NCBI GenBank assembly: GCA_017883185.1
Contig: JADGOB010000002.1
Coordinates: 1-64,000, forward strand
DNA from: Acidobacteriota bacterium
GTDB lineage: Bacteria; Acidobacteriota; Vicinamibacteria; Vicinamibacterales; Fen-181
Direction of reading: 5' to 3'
Length of the DNA: 64,000 bases
The notes beneath the pieces were generated by a model, which worked only from the letters and a program-made list of their open reading frames with translations, did no database searches and was not told where the DNA came from. Below, piece after piece: positions 36,969-48,347 of the stretch. A program made the position numbers and the translations under genes. Within the stretch, counting starts at the first letter, position 1; the number at the start of each line of letters is the position of its first letter.

Positions 36969-38495
36969 ATGCGCCTTCACGAGACCTTCATCAGAACGGC
37001 GAAGCGGTACGAGAAGAAGCTCGCCATCATCGACCGCGCGACGAACCAGCGCGTCACCTACAGGGCCGTCCTGCTCCGCGCCCTCATCCTCGCCGAGAAG
37101 TTGAAGTCGTGCGACGAGGGGTTCGTCGGCATCATGGTGCCGACCAGCGCCGGCTGCATCTACGCGATGCTGGCCGTGCTCGTCAGCGGCCGCACGCCGG
37201 TCATGATCAACTACTCGACCGGGGCGGCCGAGAACTGCCGCGACGCGCAGCGTCGCCTCGCCTTCCGCACGGTCCTCACCTCGCGGGCGCTCCTCGATCG
37301 GATCAAGTGCCCCGTGCTCGACGGCATGATCTGCCTCGAAGATCTCGCCAAGCAGGTCAACGCGCTCGACAAGATTCGGGGCGCGCTTCGCGCGTCCGGG
37401 TCGGCCGACCGGATTATCGGCCGGCTGCCCCCAGGCGACGACGACCAGAACGCGGTCGTCCTGTTCACCAGCGGCAGCGAGAGGGACCCGAAGGCGGTGC
37501 CGCTCACGCACGGGAATATCGCGGCGAACCTCGAGGCGGTCGCCCACGTGCTCGACTTCGGACCGGACGACATTCTCCTGGCGAACCTCCCATTTTTCCA
37601 CGTGTTCGGCCTGACGGTCGATCTGTGGCTGCCCCTCGAACGCGGGATGACGATCGTCACCCACCCGAATCCCCTCGAGTTCCGATCGATCTGCAGCGCC
37701 GTCCGCGACGAAAAGGTGTCGGTGATGGTCGGCACCCCGGCGTTCCTCTCCGGGTACCTGCACAAGTCGGACCCGGACGACTTCAAGACGGTTCGCCTGC
37801 TGATTACCGGCGCAGACAAGTGCCCGGAAACACTCCGGCGGGGATACTGGGACAAGCACCGGGTGATTCTCTACGAAGGCTACGGCACGACTGAGACGAG
37901 CCCGGTCATTTCGGTCAACACGCCGACTCACAACCGGGCCGGGTCGGTCGGCAGGGCGCTGCCGAACGTGCAGATCCGGCTCGAACACTACGAGACCGGC
38001 GAAGCGTGCGCGGTGAACGAGATCGGCAAGGTGCTGGTGAAGGGCCCGAACGTGATGAAGGGCTACTTCGACGATTTCGAGGCCACCTCGCTCAACATCC
38101 GCCGCGGCTGGTACGACACCGGCGACATGGGCTTCATGGACGACGACGGGTATCTCTGGCACGTCGGTCGCCTGCGTCGTTTTCTCAAGATCGCCGGCGA
38201 GATGGTGTCGCTCGTGAAGGTCGAGGACGTGCTGGAACGGCTGGTGCCCGCCGACTGCACCTGCTGCGTCGTCGAAGTGCCAGACGCCCTCCGCGGCGCG
38301 CGCATCGTCGCGACGACGACCGAGCAGGTGGATGAACGGGCGATCCTCGCGCAGATGGCGGAGTCGCTTCCGCGCATCGCGCTCCCGAAGCAGTTCGTCG
38401 TGCTGCCCGAGCTGCCCAAGATGAGCAGCGGCAAGCTGGATTTCCGGAAGATCACGGAAATCGTGCGCGAACTGGTGCAGCACCGCGACCACTGA
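36969..38495 (+). CDS. AMP-binding acyl-CoA/acyl-ACP synthetase (Aas ligase-domain-like)
   Basis: VVLFTSGSERDPKAVPLTHGN...YEGYGTTETSPVISVN...WYDTGDMGFMDDDGYLWHVGRLRRFLKIAGEMVSL. Confidence 0.9.
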   Translation: MRLHETFIRTAKRYEKKLAIIDRATNQRVTYRAVLLRALILAEKLKSCDEGFVGIMVPTSAGCIYAMLAVLVSGRTPVMINYSTGAAENCRDAQRRLAFRTVLTSRALLDRIKCPVLDGMICLEDLAKQVNALDKIRGALRASGSADRIIGRLPPGDDDQNAVVLFTSGSERDPKAVPLTHGNIAANLEAVAHVLDFGPDDILLANLPFFHVFGLTVDLWLPLERGMTIVTHPNPLEFRSICSAVRDEKVSVMVGTPAFLSGYLHKSDPDDFKTVRLLITGADKCPETLRRGYWDKHRVILYEGYGTTETSPVISVNTPTHNRAGSVGRALPNVQIRLEHYETGEACAVNEIGKVLVKGPNVMKGYFDDFEATSLNIRRGWYDTGDMGFMDDDGYLWHVGRLRRFLKIAGEMVSLVKVEDVLERLVPADCTCCVVEVPDALRGARIVATTTEQVDERAILAQMAESLPRIALPKQFVVLPELPKMSSGKLDFRKITEIVRELVQHRDH

Positions 38496-38503
38496 CAGGC
38501 TGA

Positions 38504-38520
38504 ACCCTGGAAGATGTCTA
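38504..38520 (-). repeat. Half copy of palindromic repeat family A
   Basis: RC: TAGACATCTTCCAGGGT; its TAG is the stop of the downstream-annotated minus-strand MFS gene. Confidence 0.7.
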
Positions 38521-39774
38521 CCGGAGGGTCCGCCCGCGCGTTTCCGGGATCCAGATCCAGGCGACGGCCGCCAGGACGAAGGCTGCCGCGGCGGTGGCAA
38601 ACGCGGCCGGGAAGCCGTGCGAATCGGCCAGCGTGCCGACCGTCCAGGGTGCGGCCGCGCTAGCGATTCTGCCGAGGTTGTAGGTGAACCCCTGCGCCGT
38701 GGCGCGGATGTTCGTCGGATAGATTTCGGCGGTCACCGCGCCGAAGCCGCTGAAGTACCCCGCGCCGAAGAACCCGACGAACGGCCCGATCAGCAGGAGC
38801 GCGAGCGGCGTCTGGAACGAGGCGTAGGCCATGACGAAGAACGCGGCCGCCAGCACGTACGTCACGTAGGTCCGCTTCCGTCCGAGCCGGTCGCTGATCA
38901 GGCCAAACGTGACGTAGCCAAACCACATCCCGATGTTCATCGTCACCAGCAGGAGCGTCTTGTAGGACGCGAGCCCCAGGCCGCCCCGCGCGGGCGACAT
39001 TTCGAGATAGGCGGGAACCCACTGCGTGAACGCCCAGTACCCGTAGAGCGTGCAGGCGTTCATCAACGTCACGAACACCGTCAGCCGCAGCATCGGGCCG
39101 CGGAAAATGTCGGCGAACCGCCCCCGCGCAGCCGCCGAGGCGGCGCCGGCCGCACGCGCCTGCCGCCAGACCTGCGGTTCCTCCACGCGCCTCAGGACCC
39201 ACGCCGTCACGACGGCGGGAAGAACGCCGACGAAGAAGACCGCGCGCCAGCCCCACGTGGGAAGCACCAGGTGGGTGACGATCGCGGCCGCAGCGTACCC
39301 GACCGCCCACGAGCTCTGGACGATCCCCAGCGCCTTGCCCCTGTGCTCATCCGGCCAGGTTTCCGACACCAGCGCGGCGCCGCTCGCCCACTCCCCGCCC
39401 ATGCCGATCCCCAGCAGCGCACGGCAGACCATCAGGTGCCACGCGTTCTGCGCAAACCCGCACGCACCCGTGAACACCGAGTAGATGAGGATGCTGCCAA
39501 TCAGCGCACGCGTGCGCCCGTAGCGGTCGGCGACGAGGCCGAACATGATGCCGCCTATCGCCGCCGCGATCAGCGTGAACGATCCGATCAGGCCGGCGAC
39601 CGACTTGGTGAACCCGAGGTCCGCCATGACGGCGGCCAGCACGAGCGCGTACAGGTTGACGTCGAACGAATCGAGCATCCAGCCCAGGCAGGCGGCTCCG
39701 AGCGCGCGCCGCGCTTCCGGTGTGGCGCCGCGATACCAGGCGAACGGGCCGGGCGGGACGGTGGTGGTCGGCAT
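38518..39774 (-). CDS. MFS transporter (AAHS/sialic-acid-transporter-like)
   Basis: MPTTTVPPGPFAWYRGATPEARRALGAACLGWMLDSFDVNLYALVLAAVMADLGF...; the 1371-aa ORF to 42633 is antisense over-extension. Confidence 0.88.
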   Translation of the reverse strand: MPTTTVPPGPFAWYRGATPEARRALGAACLGWMLDSFDVNLYALVLAAVMADLGFTKSVAGLIGSFTLIAAAIGGIMFGLVADRYGRTRALIGSILIYSVFTGACGFAQNAWHLMVCRALLGIGMGGEWASGAALVSETWPDEHRGKALGIVQSSWAVGYAAAAIVTHLVLPTWGWRAVFFVGVLPAVVTAWVLRRVEEPQVWRQARAAGAASAAARGRFADIFRGPMLRLTVFVTLMNACTLYGYWAFTQWVPAYLEMSPARGGLGLASYKTLLLVTMNIGMWFGYVTFGLISDRLGRKRTYVTYVLAAAFFVMAYASFQTPLALLLIGPFVGFFGAGYFSGFGAVTAEIYPTNIRATAQGFTYNLGRIASAAAPWTVGTLADSHGFPAAFATAAAAFVLAAVAWIWIPETRGRTLR

Positions 39775-39864
39775 GGTGCTGGGATGATAAACCGGCATCC
39801 GGTCCTCCCGGCCCATAATTTTCACGACCCGACCATGGAATGCTATGCTCGTCGCGGAGGTCCC

Positions 39865-41697
39865 ATGCCCGAGGCCGCCAGCCGCCTGCAGATCACCGAC
39901 CTGACCTTTCGCGACGGCCACCAGTCGCTCTTCGCCACCCGTGTCCGGACCGACGACCTCGCCGCCATCGCGCCCAAGATGAACACGGTCGGCTTCTGGT
40001 CGATGGAAGTCTGGGGCGGCGCGACGTTCGACGTCATGACGCGGTTCCTGAACGAGGACCCGTGGGAGCGCATCCGCACCTTCAAGAGGCTCATGCCGAA
40101 CGTGCGGCTCCAGATGCTGCTGCGCGGCCAGAACCTGGTCGGCTACCGCAACTACGCGGACGACGTCGTGCAGGCGTTCGTTCGCCACGCGGCCGACTGC
40201 GGGATCGACGTGTTTCGCGTCTTCGACGCGTTGAACGACGAACGCAACGTCGCCACGGCCTTCCAGACGATTCGCGAGACGGGCAAGCACATCCAGGGCG
40301 CCATCAGCTACTCGCTGACCGAGCGATCGCTCGGCGGCCCGGTGTTCACGCTCGAGTACTTCCTCGACAAGGCGCGCACGATCGAGAAGATGGGCGCCGA
40401 CAGCCTCTGCATCAAGGACATGGCCGGGCTCCTCTCGCCCGATGATGCGGCGGCGCTCGTCGGGCGGCTGAAGCGAGAGCTGTCGATCCCGATCGTCGTG
40501 CACACGCACTTTACGAGCGGGATGGCGTACATGAGCCTGCTCCGCGCGATCGACGCCGGCGTGGACATCATCGACACCTGCCTCGCGCCGTTCGCCCTGC
40601 GGACGTCGCACGCCGCGCTCGAACCGATTGTCGCCGCGCTCGCCGGGCGCCCACGCGACACCGGCCTGGACCTTGCCAAGCTGTTGAAGATCGACGAGCA
40701 CTTCGAGAACATCGCGCCCAAGTACCGCGACTTCCTCGACGACACCAAGCTGTCGGTCATCGACACCGGGGTCCTGTCGCACCAGATCCCCGGCGGCATG
40801 TTCAGCAACATGGTGGCCCAACTGCGGCAGGCCGACGCGTTGAACCGGCTTGCCGAGGTGTACGAGGAACTGCCGCGCACGCGGCGCGAACTCGGGTGCC
40901 CGCCGCTGGTGACGCCGACCAGCCAGATCGTCGGCTCGCAGGCGGTCCTGAACGTGCTGTTCGGCCGCTACAAGATGATTTCGAAAGAGGTCAAGGACTA
41001 CGTCTACGGCCTCTACGGCAAGCCGCCGGCCGCCATCGACCCCGAGGTCCAGGCGCTCGCGCTCGCCGATAACGAGCGGGGCCGAGAGCCGATTACCTGC
41101 CGGGCCGCGGACCTGCTGCCGCCCGAACTGGAGAAGGCCCGGGAAGACACGCGAGGCCTCGCGCGCGATATCGGGGACGTGCTGTGCTACGCCCTCTACC
41201 CGACAACCGGGCTGCGCTTCCTCAAGTGGAAGTACGGCGTCGAGGCGCCGCCACCGGAGACGAAGGCAAGGACGATCGAGGACGTGCGGCGCGAGAACGA
41301 GGCGGTGGCCAAGGCTCGAAAGGGACTGCCGGTCGAAGGGGGCGTGCCGACGCCAGCGCCGACCACCTCGCCCAGACACTTCACCGTGAAGGTCGGCGCC
41401 GAGGTCTTCCACGTTGAGGTCGATGCGGAGCAGGCGACGCCCGCCGCGGCCGCCACAACCGGAACGGTGACGGAGGGGGCGCCAGATTCGGTCGTCACCT
41501 CTCCGATGCCCGGTCTCGTCCTGCGGTACCTGGTCAAGGTCGGCGACGCGGTGAAGACCGGCAACCCGGTGGTCCAGATCGAGGCCATGAAGATGCAGAA
41601 CAACCTGCCGGCGCCGCGCGACGGCCGCGTGGCCCGACTCGGCTTCAAGGACGGCGACAGCGTCAACCGCGGCGACGTCCTCCTCACCCTCGACTAG
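39865..41697 (+). CDS. Biotin-dependent carboxyltransferase (pyruvate/oxaloacetate carboxylase subunit B/alpha type)
   Basis: ITDLTFRDGHQSLFATR...MEVWGGATFDV...KDMAGLL...C-terminal IEAMKMQNNLPAP biotinyl domain. Confidence 0.93.
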   Translation: MPEAASRLQITDLTFRDGHQSLFATRVRTDDLAAIAPKMNTVGFWSMEVWGGATFDVMTRFLNEDPWERIRTFKRLMPNVRLQMLLRGQNLVGYRNYADDVVQAFVRHAADCGIDVFRVFDALNDERNVATAFQTIRETGKHIQGAISYSLTERSLGGPVFTLEYFLDKARTIEKMGADSLCIKDMAGLLSPDDAAALVGRLKRELSIPIVVHTHFTSGMAYMSLLRAIDAGVDIIDTCLAPFALRTSHAALEPIVAALAGRPRDTGLDLAKLLKIDEHFENIAPKYRDFLDDTKLSVIDTGVLSHQIPGGMFSNMVAQLRQADALNRLAEVYEELPRTRRELGCPPLVTPTSQIVGSQAVLNVLFGRYKMISKEVKDYVYGLYGKPPAAIDPEVQALALADNERGREPITCRAADLLPPELEKAREDTRGLARDIGDVLCYALYPTTGLRFLKWKYGVEAPPPETKARTIEDVRRENEAVAKARKGLPVEGGVPTPAPTTSPRHFTVKVGAEVFHVEVDAEQATPAAAATTGTVTEGAPDSVVTSPMPGLVLRYLVKVGDAVKTGNPVVQIEAMKMQNNLPAPRDGRVARLGFKDGDSVNRGDVLLTLD

Positions 41698-42659
41698 TCC
41701 AGCAGCCGCCGCGCGATGATGCTCCAGATGGCGTACGACAGGCGCCTGCGCGCGTGACGCGCGATCTCGCCGTCCCAGAAGGGCCCCTCGACCACTTCGC
41801 ACGTGGGCGGAACCTCCCCGATCGGCAGCGGGTGCTTGTGCTCGGCCGCGTAGCGTTCGATCGTCTGGCTCGACGGCCTCGCGGTGTTCACGACCAGGAC
41901 GTCCACCGGTCGGCCGATCGCTTCTCCGATCCAGTTCACCTCGTCGGCCGCGGTGAACGCGCTCATCCCGCGGCCTTCGGTCAGCAGGTTGGCGACCAGG
42001 ATCACCGGTCCTTCGATCCGCCTTATGGCTTCGGACATCCCGCCCACCAGCAGCGGTGGTATCAGGCTGGTGAAGAAACTCCCCGGCCCGATAATCGCCA
42101 CCTCGAACTGCTCGATCGCGGCCGCCACCTGCTCGTGAATCCGGGGTGGCGGGTCGAGCCAGATACGCCGCACCGCACGCCCCTCGCTCTGGAGGGCGTC
42201 CACTTCGACCTCGCCGCGCGTCTCTGACCCGTCGGCGTATTCGGCGCACACCGACGAGTGCTCGACGCTGGCCGGCCACACCCGCCCGTGACACCCGAGC
42301 AACGCCCGCAACCCGTCCACGGCCGCGATGAAGTCGCCGCTGTAGCGCTCCATCATCGACAGCAGGAGGTTGCCGCCGGTGTGCCCGGCGAGGCGCGCGT
42401 GCTCGAGCGTGGGCAGGCGGGACAGCAGCACGCGGCGCGCCTCCGCCTCGTTTCGCGCCAGCGCCAGCGCGCACTTGAGGATGTCGCCGGGCGGCAGCAC
42501 CCCAAGCTGGTCGCGCAGCATGCCCGAGCTGCCGCCGCTGTCGAACATCGTCACGACCGCGTTGACTTGCAGCCAGGGGTTGGTCTTGAGGCCGCCCAGC
42601 AGGCTTGGCAGCCCCGTCCCTCCACCGATGCACCCAACCTTGATCTCACGCAAACGCAT
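41694..42659 (-). CDS. YvcK/CofD-like (gluconeogenesis factor) family protein
   Basis: KVGCIGGGTGLPSLLGGLK...FDSGGSSGMLRDQLGVLPPGD...GPGSFFTSLIPPLLVGGM. Confidence 0.9.
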   Translation of the reverse strand: MRLREIKVGCIGGGTGLPSLLGGLKTNPWLQVNAVVTMFDSGGSSGMLRDQLGVLPPGDILKCALALARNEAEARRVLLSRLPTLEHARLAGHTGGNLLLSMMERYSGDFIAAVDGLRALLGCHGRVWPASVEHSSVCAEYADGSETRGEVEVDALQSEGRAVRRIWLDPPPRIHEQVAAAIEQFEVAIIGPGSFFTSLIPPLLVGGMSEAIRRIEGPVILVANLLTEGRGMSAFTAADEVNWIGEAIGRPVDVLVVNTARPSSQTIERYAAEHKHPLPIGEVPPTCEVVEGPFWDGEIARHARRRLSYAIWSIIARRLLD

Positions 42660-42720
42660 GGGCGCCATTCTACATCCTCGGATTACGGAACTCATCCGTC
42701 GATGCACTAGAATATGTTTC

Positions 42721-43479
42721 ATGGCATCCACCCGCTCCTGGCGCGAGGCTGTTGGCGTTCTCGAAGCCGACCTGCGCACGATTCTCGACACCCGCCTGCG
42801 CGCGCTCGTCGTCTACGAGGCCCACGGGCTGCTCGGAGAGGCCTCCGGCGCGTCCGCCGCCGCAGCAGACGGCGAGCTCCAGCACGACGAGCAGGTGCAC
42901 ACGCTGGTGGTCGTCGATGACTTCGCGTACGGCGACCTGGCACGCCTTGCGCCGCTGGCCGCAAACTGGGCGAAGCGGGGCCTCGCTGTGCCGTTGTTCC
43001 TGGCGCCCTCCGAGCTGCAGCGATCGCTCGACGCGTTCCCGCTGGAGTTCAGCCAGATCATCGCGCGGCACCTGGTGGTCGCCGGCGACGATCCGTTCCG
43101 GGACATGGCGGTCGCCGACCGGGACCTCCGGCGTGCGTGTGAAGCGCAGGCGCGGAGTCACCTGCTCCACCTCCGCGAGGGGTTCATCCAGGCTGCCGGA
43201 AGCCCGCAGGCCCTCGCCGGGCTCGTGTCCGCCTCGGTCGTGCCGCTGCGGGCACTACTCGTGAACATCGCCGCACTTCACGGCGTCAACGCCCGAACGC
43301 CGGACGCCCTCGGCCACTTCGTCGAGCAGCGCCTGCACCTCCGCACCGAGGGGCTGCGACCGCTCCTCTCGTCCGGGCGCGCCGAGCAGGTCCGCGATCT
43401 CGACGTCGGCGCCTTCTTCCCCGCGTACCTGCTGGCGGTCGAGCAGCTGACCACACTGGTGGACGAATGGACGCTGTGA
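42721..43479 (+). CDS. Conserved-looking hypothetical, possible nucleotidyltransferase-fold N-terminus
   Basis: MASTRSWREAVGVLEADLRTILDTRLRALVVYEAHG...HTLVVVDDFAYGDLARLAPLAANWAKRGLAVPLFLAPSEL. Confidence 0.65.
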   Translation: MASTRSWREAVGVLEADLRTILDTRLRALVVYEAHGLLGEASGASAAAADGELQHDEQVHTLVVVDDFAYGDLARLAPLAANWAKRGLAVPLFLAPSELQRSLDAFPLEFSQIIARHLVVAGDDPFRDMAVADRDLRRACEAQARSHLLHLREGFIQAAGSPQALAGLVSASVVPLRALLVNIAALHGVNARTPDALGHFVEQRLHLRTEGLRPLLSSGRAEQVRDLDVGAFFPAYLLAVEQLTTLVDEWTL

Positions 43480-44273
43480 CGCGGCGGGTCGGCTCACTGG
43501 TCCCCCTCCTCCTCGTGCTGGCCCTGCTGGCGCCAGTCGCGCGCGCGCAGGACGCGCTGCCGGCGCTGTCGCAACCGGTGAACGACTTCGCCGGGGTGAT
43601 CGACAAGGCGAGTGCCGCCGAGATGGACCGCGCCATCCGGACGCTTCAGGAGGCAACGGGCGATGTCGTGGTGGTGGCCACCATTCCGACCTTCGCGCCG
43701 TACGCCGACATCCGCGAGTACGCGGTCAAGTTGTTCGAGAACCAGGGGAAGGGCATCGGCGAGAAAGGCAAGCACAACGGCCTGCTGGTGCTGCTGGCGG
43801 TCAAGGACCGCAAGGTCTGGATCGAGGTGGGCTACGGCCTCGAGGAGTTCATCACCGACGGCTACTCGGGGGAGACGAGCCGCGAGTTCATGGCGCCGGC
43901 GTTCCGCCAGGGAGATTTCGGCGGCGGACTGAAGGCTGGCGTCGCCCGGATCATCGGGCGGATCGCGCAGGGCCGAAACGTCACGCTCCAGGGCGTGCCG
44001 CAGCCGACGCCCGTTCGTCAGCGCCGGTCCAGCGGGTTCCCGTCCTGGGTCGTCATCCTCATCGCCATCATCGTCCTCATCGCCGGCGCGAGTCGCGGCG
44101 GCCCGTCTCGGCCACAGAGCGGCTATCGCCGCGGCTGGGGCGGCGGCGGCTGGAGCGGCTGGAACAGCGGGATCGGCTCGTTTGGCGGCGGCGGTGGCGG
44201 CAGCTTCGGCGGTGGCTTCGGCGGCTTCGGCGGCGGTGGAAGCGGGGGTGGGGGCGGCGGCGCCAGTTGGTAA
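43467..44273 (+). CDS. TPM domain protein (YgcG family) with Gly-rich C-terminus
   Basis: Signal peptide; PVNDFAGVIDKASAAEMDRAIR...IEVGYGLEEFITDGYSGE; GGGGSFGGGFGGFGGGGS tail. Confidence 0.9.
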   Translation: MDAVTRRVGSLVPLLLVLALLAPVARAQDALPALSQPVNDFAGVIDKASAAEMDRAIRTLQEATGDVVVVATIPTFAPYADIREYAVKLFENQGKGIGEKGKHNGLLVLLAVKDRKVWIEVGYGLEEFITDGYSGETSREFMAPAFRQGDFGGGLKAGVARIIGRIAQGRNVTLQGVPQPTPVRQRRSSGFPSWVVILIAIIVLIAGASRGGPSRPQSGYRRGWGGGGWSGWNSGIGSFGGGGGGSFGGGFGGFGGGGSGGGGGGASW

Positions 44274-44417
44274 ACAGAAGGGCGCTGAACCAGTTGTTTG
44301 AAGAGGTCAGCAAGCTGCTGGAGGCCTGGTCGCAGGCCATTCTGAATTCTGGCTCCTGAATTCTGACTTCTGAGTAGTAACGAGCAATCGTGATTCAGAC
44401 GCGCTGAGGAGAAGACG

Positions 44418-44999
44418 ATGCGAGAGATGAAGGATGTGATGGCTGTGCGGTTCGCCTTGGTCGCGTGCCTTGCGCTGGCCGCGTTCCCCCTGTCCGGCTG
44501 TTCCTACAATACGTTTGTCGGCCAGGAAGAGGGCGTAAAGGCCCAGTGGGCGCAGATCGAGACCCAGTTACAGCGGCGCAACGACTTGATCCCGAACCTG
44601 GTCAACACCGTGAAGGGTTACGCAGCGCACGAGCAGGCCGTATTCCAGGCCGTCGCCGACTCGCGGGCAAAGATGGCGGGCGCCAAGACGCCGGAAGCCA
44701 CCATGGCCGCCGCAAACGAGCAGACGTCCGCGCTCTCGCGCCTCCTGATGGTGGTGGAGAACTACCCCCAGCTCAAGGCCAACGAGCAGTTCGCGCGGTT
44801 GAGCGACGAACTCGCCGGCACCGAGAACCGTATCGCGACTGAACGGAAGCGCTACAACGACAAGGTCCAGGAATACAACACGCTCCGGCGAAGGTTCCCG
44901 TCGAACATCACGGCCAGCGTGTTCAGCTTCAAGGAACACCCGTTCTTCCAGGCCCCGCCCGAGGCCAAACAGCTGCCCAAGGTCGAGTTCGGCAAGTAA
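44418..44999 (+). CDS. LemA family protein
   Basis: GCSYNTFVGQEEGVKAQWAQIETQLQRRNDLIPNLVNTVKGYAAHE...YNDKVQEYNTLRRRFPSNI. Confidence 0.93.
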   Translation: MREMKDVMAVRFALVACLALAAFPLSGCSYNTFVGQEEGVKAQWAQIETQLQRRNDLIPNLVNTVKGYAAHEQAVFQAVADSRAKMAGAKTPEATMAAANEQTSALSRLLMVVENYPQLKANEQFARLSDELAGTENRIATERKRYNDKVQEYNTLRRRFPSNITASVFSFKEHPFFQAPPEAKQLPKVEFGK

Positions 45000-45020
45000 G
45001 GGCGATGTCCGCGCAGTTCC

Positions 45021-45236
45021 CTACGCGGACATCGCAGCCCGGAGCACGACCGCGCCGTCGCGGGTGCGCGCGAGGAACCGCGCCTGGGTCAACGCCTCGA
45101 TCACCGCCTCGCACGTCGGGCGATCCGCGCCCCACAACCGTTGTGCTTGCGCCACGGTCAGCTTCAGACCTGGCATCTCGAGGAACTCGGCACGCACGCG
45201 TCGAATCATCTCTCCTGGCGTAGCGACTGGAAACAT
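45021..45236 (-). CDS. Small winged-helix-like hypothetical
   Basis: MFPVATPGEMIRRVRAEFLEMPGLKLTVAQAQRLWGADRPTCEAVIEALTQARFLARTRDGAVVLRAA. Confidence 0.6.
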   Translation of the reverse strand: MFPVATPGEMIRRVRAEFLEMPGLKLTVAQAQRLWGADRPTCEAVIEALTQARFLARTRDGAVVLRAAMSA

Positions 45237-45335
45237 CGGGACTCCCCCCTTCCCGCCCGGCGCGGCTCGTCGCCAGGGCGCTCTAACTGGACCGACACCG
45301 CAGGCAGGAGAACGAATCCGCCGGTGTCGGCACCC

Positions 45336-45393
45336 GCGTTACCGTTTTGCCGCGTTATCGCGTTACTGCGTTACCGTTTTACCGTTTTACCGC
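45336..45393. repeat. Degenerate GCGTTACCGTTTTACC tandem repeat
   Basis: gcgttaccgttttgccgcgttatcgcgttactgcgttaccgttttaccgttttacc. Confidence 0.75.
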
Positions 45394-45546
45394 TGCAGGG
45401 CAAGCGGTGTGCCACGAGCGCGGATCTGGCTTCCTGAGCGTTTCCGGGCAGGGCCGTGAGTGGAGAGACCGTGCCCGTCTGGAAATAGAACAGACGGGTG
45501 ACACGGTTGTATTGAACGGATTCGGCAGGCGGCTCTTCCGCCCCGC

Positions 45547-45771
45547 CTATTGGCAGTGTGTGGCTTCCTCCGAAGGCGAGCGCCAGCCTTCTTCGATCAA
45601 CCCGCGCATGACGTCAACCGACCGCGCGATGACCGCTGAAGGGTCCTCGAAACGCTCCGCCTGCTCCGCGCCGTCCGGCCTGGTGACGACCAACTCGTAG
45701 TACTGCCCCTCGATGTCGCGGCGGATTTCGCAGCGGAGATTTTCGCCCTGGCGCTCGAAAGACCAGATCAT
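45547..45771 (-). CDS. Small hypothetical protein
   Basis: MIWSFERQGENLRCEIRRDIEGQYYELVVTRPDGAEQAERFEDPSAVIARSVDVMRGLIEEGW. Confidence 0.6.
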   Translation of the reverse strand: MIWSFERQGENLRCEIRRDIEGQYYELVVTRPDGAEQAERFEDPSAVIARSVDVMRGLIEEGWRSPSEEATHCQ

Positions 45772-45784
45772 GACGTCGGCAATT

Positions 45785-46836
45785 TTAGCAGATCCTCGGC
45801 AGTTGCTCGCCACTCAACATGTCGAGCACGCGCGTCGCTCCGAGGATGCTGCGGACCACGACGAGCCCCGGTCGCTCGAGGGTCACCCGGCCGATGACGC
45901 AGGCGTCTCCGCTGACGGGATGCCGGCGGAGGACCTCCACCACGCGGTCGGCCTGGTGCTCGGGAGCGAAGACGATGAAGCGACCCTCGTTCGCCACGTA
46001 CATCGGGTCGAAGCCCAGGATCTCGCAGGCGCCGCGCACGTCCTCACGGACGGGAACGGGCCGCTCGTCAATCGTCATGCCAACCTTCGCCGAACCGGCA
46101 ATTTCGTTCAGGGCGCTGGCCAGCCCTCCGCGGGTGATGTCCCGAAGGCAGTGGACATCGACGCCGGACGAGACCAGGTCGAGCACCGGCGCGGACAGCG
46201 GCGCGCAATCGCTCTCGATGGCGCTCTCGAACTGCAACCCTTCCCTGACAGCCATGATGGCCATGCCATGCCGGCCAATGTCTCCGCTGAGGATCACGGC
46301 GTCCCCGGCACGGACGCTCGCGGGGGCAATCCGCAGGCCGTGCTCGACCACCCCCACGCCCGCGGTGTTGATGAACACACCGTCACCCTTCCCGCGGTCA
46401 ACCACCTTCGTGTCGCCGGTCACGATGGCCACCCCGGCCTCGACTGCCGCGGCCTGCATCGATGCCACCACTCGCTGAAGGGTTTCGACGGCAAGCCCTT
46501 CCTCGATGATGAAGCCGGCGCTCAGAGCCAGCGGCCGCGCCCCGGCCATGGCCAGGTCGTTCACCGTCCCGTTGACGGCCAGCGTGCCGATGGTGCCGCC
46601 CGGGAAGAACAGCGGACGGACGACGTAGGAGTCGGTGGTGAACGCAATCCGGGCCGCGCCCACCTCGAGCACGGCCGCGTCGTGCCCGGTGTCGAGCAGC
46701 GGGTTGCTGAAGGCCGACAGGAACACCCGCTCGATCAACTGGTGCATCAGGCGGCCGCCGCCGCCATGCGCCAGCAGCACCTGCGGATACTGCGCGATCG
46801 GAGCGGGGCACGACGGAGCGAAGTCCTTCGCCTGGC

Positions 46837-46840
<4 letters not shown>
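45785..46840 (-). CDS. hypE: Hydrogenase maturation protein HypE
   Basis: [16 protein letters not shown]...[35 protein letters not shown]...C-terminal PRIC. Confidence 0.95.
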
Positions 46841-47945
<1,105 letters not shown>

Positions 47946-47949
<4 letters not shown>

Positions 47950-48203
47950 GCCGGTGACTCCCCGTCGCCATCGAGCCCTGCGGCCAGCTTGCTCAGGTCC
48001 TCGAATATCAGCAACGCCTCCTTCTCGTCGATCTGGCTGAGCGCGAACCCCGCGTGGACGATCACGTAGTCGTCCACGTTCACGTCAGGCAGGAAGGCGA
48101 GACTCACGTCTTTGATTGCGCCGCCGAAGCTGACCTTTGCGGTGCGCGCCCACGGATCGTCACCGGACATGCTCACGATCTTGCCAGGAACTGCCAGGCA
48201 CAT
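47946..48203 (-). CDS. hypC: Hydrogenase maturation chaperone HypC
   Basis: [55 protein letters not shown]. Confidence 0.96.
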
Positions 48204-48347
48204 ATGGACACCGTTACTACTCAGGCAGACAGGACTTAGAAGTCAGAAGTCAGAAGTCAGAATGTCAGAATGTCACATGTTGTCGCTGGCGTCCTCATGC
48301 TGAATCCTGAATTCTGACTGCTGGCTACCTGACTGGTTACCCGCGTT

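Noticed and set aside
38518-42633. 1371-aa minus-strand ORF extending upstream of the MFS gene
   Set aside because: Its N-terminal ~950 aa is antisense to the well-supported carboxyltransferase and to yvcK in another frame, with low-complexity Arg/Ala/Gly composition. High-GC artefact; only the MFS part is real.
43986-44270. Gly-rich GGC repeats as a tandem repeat of interest
   Set aside because: They encode the usual Gly-rich C-terminus of TPM/YgcG proteins.
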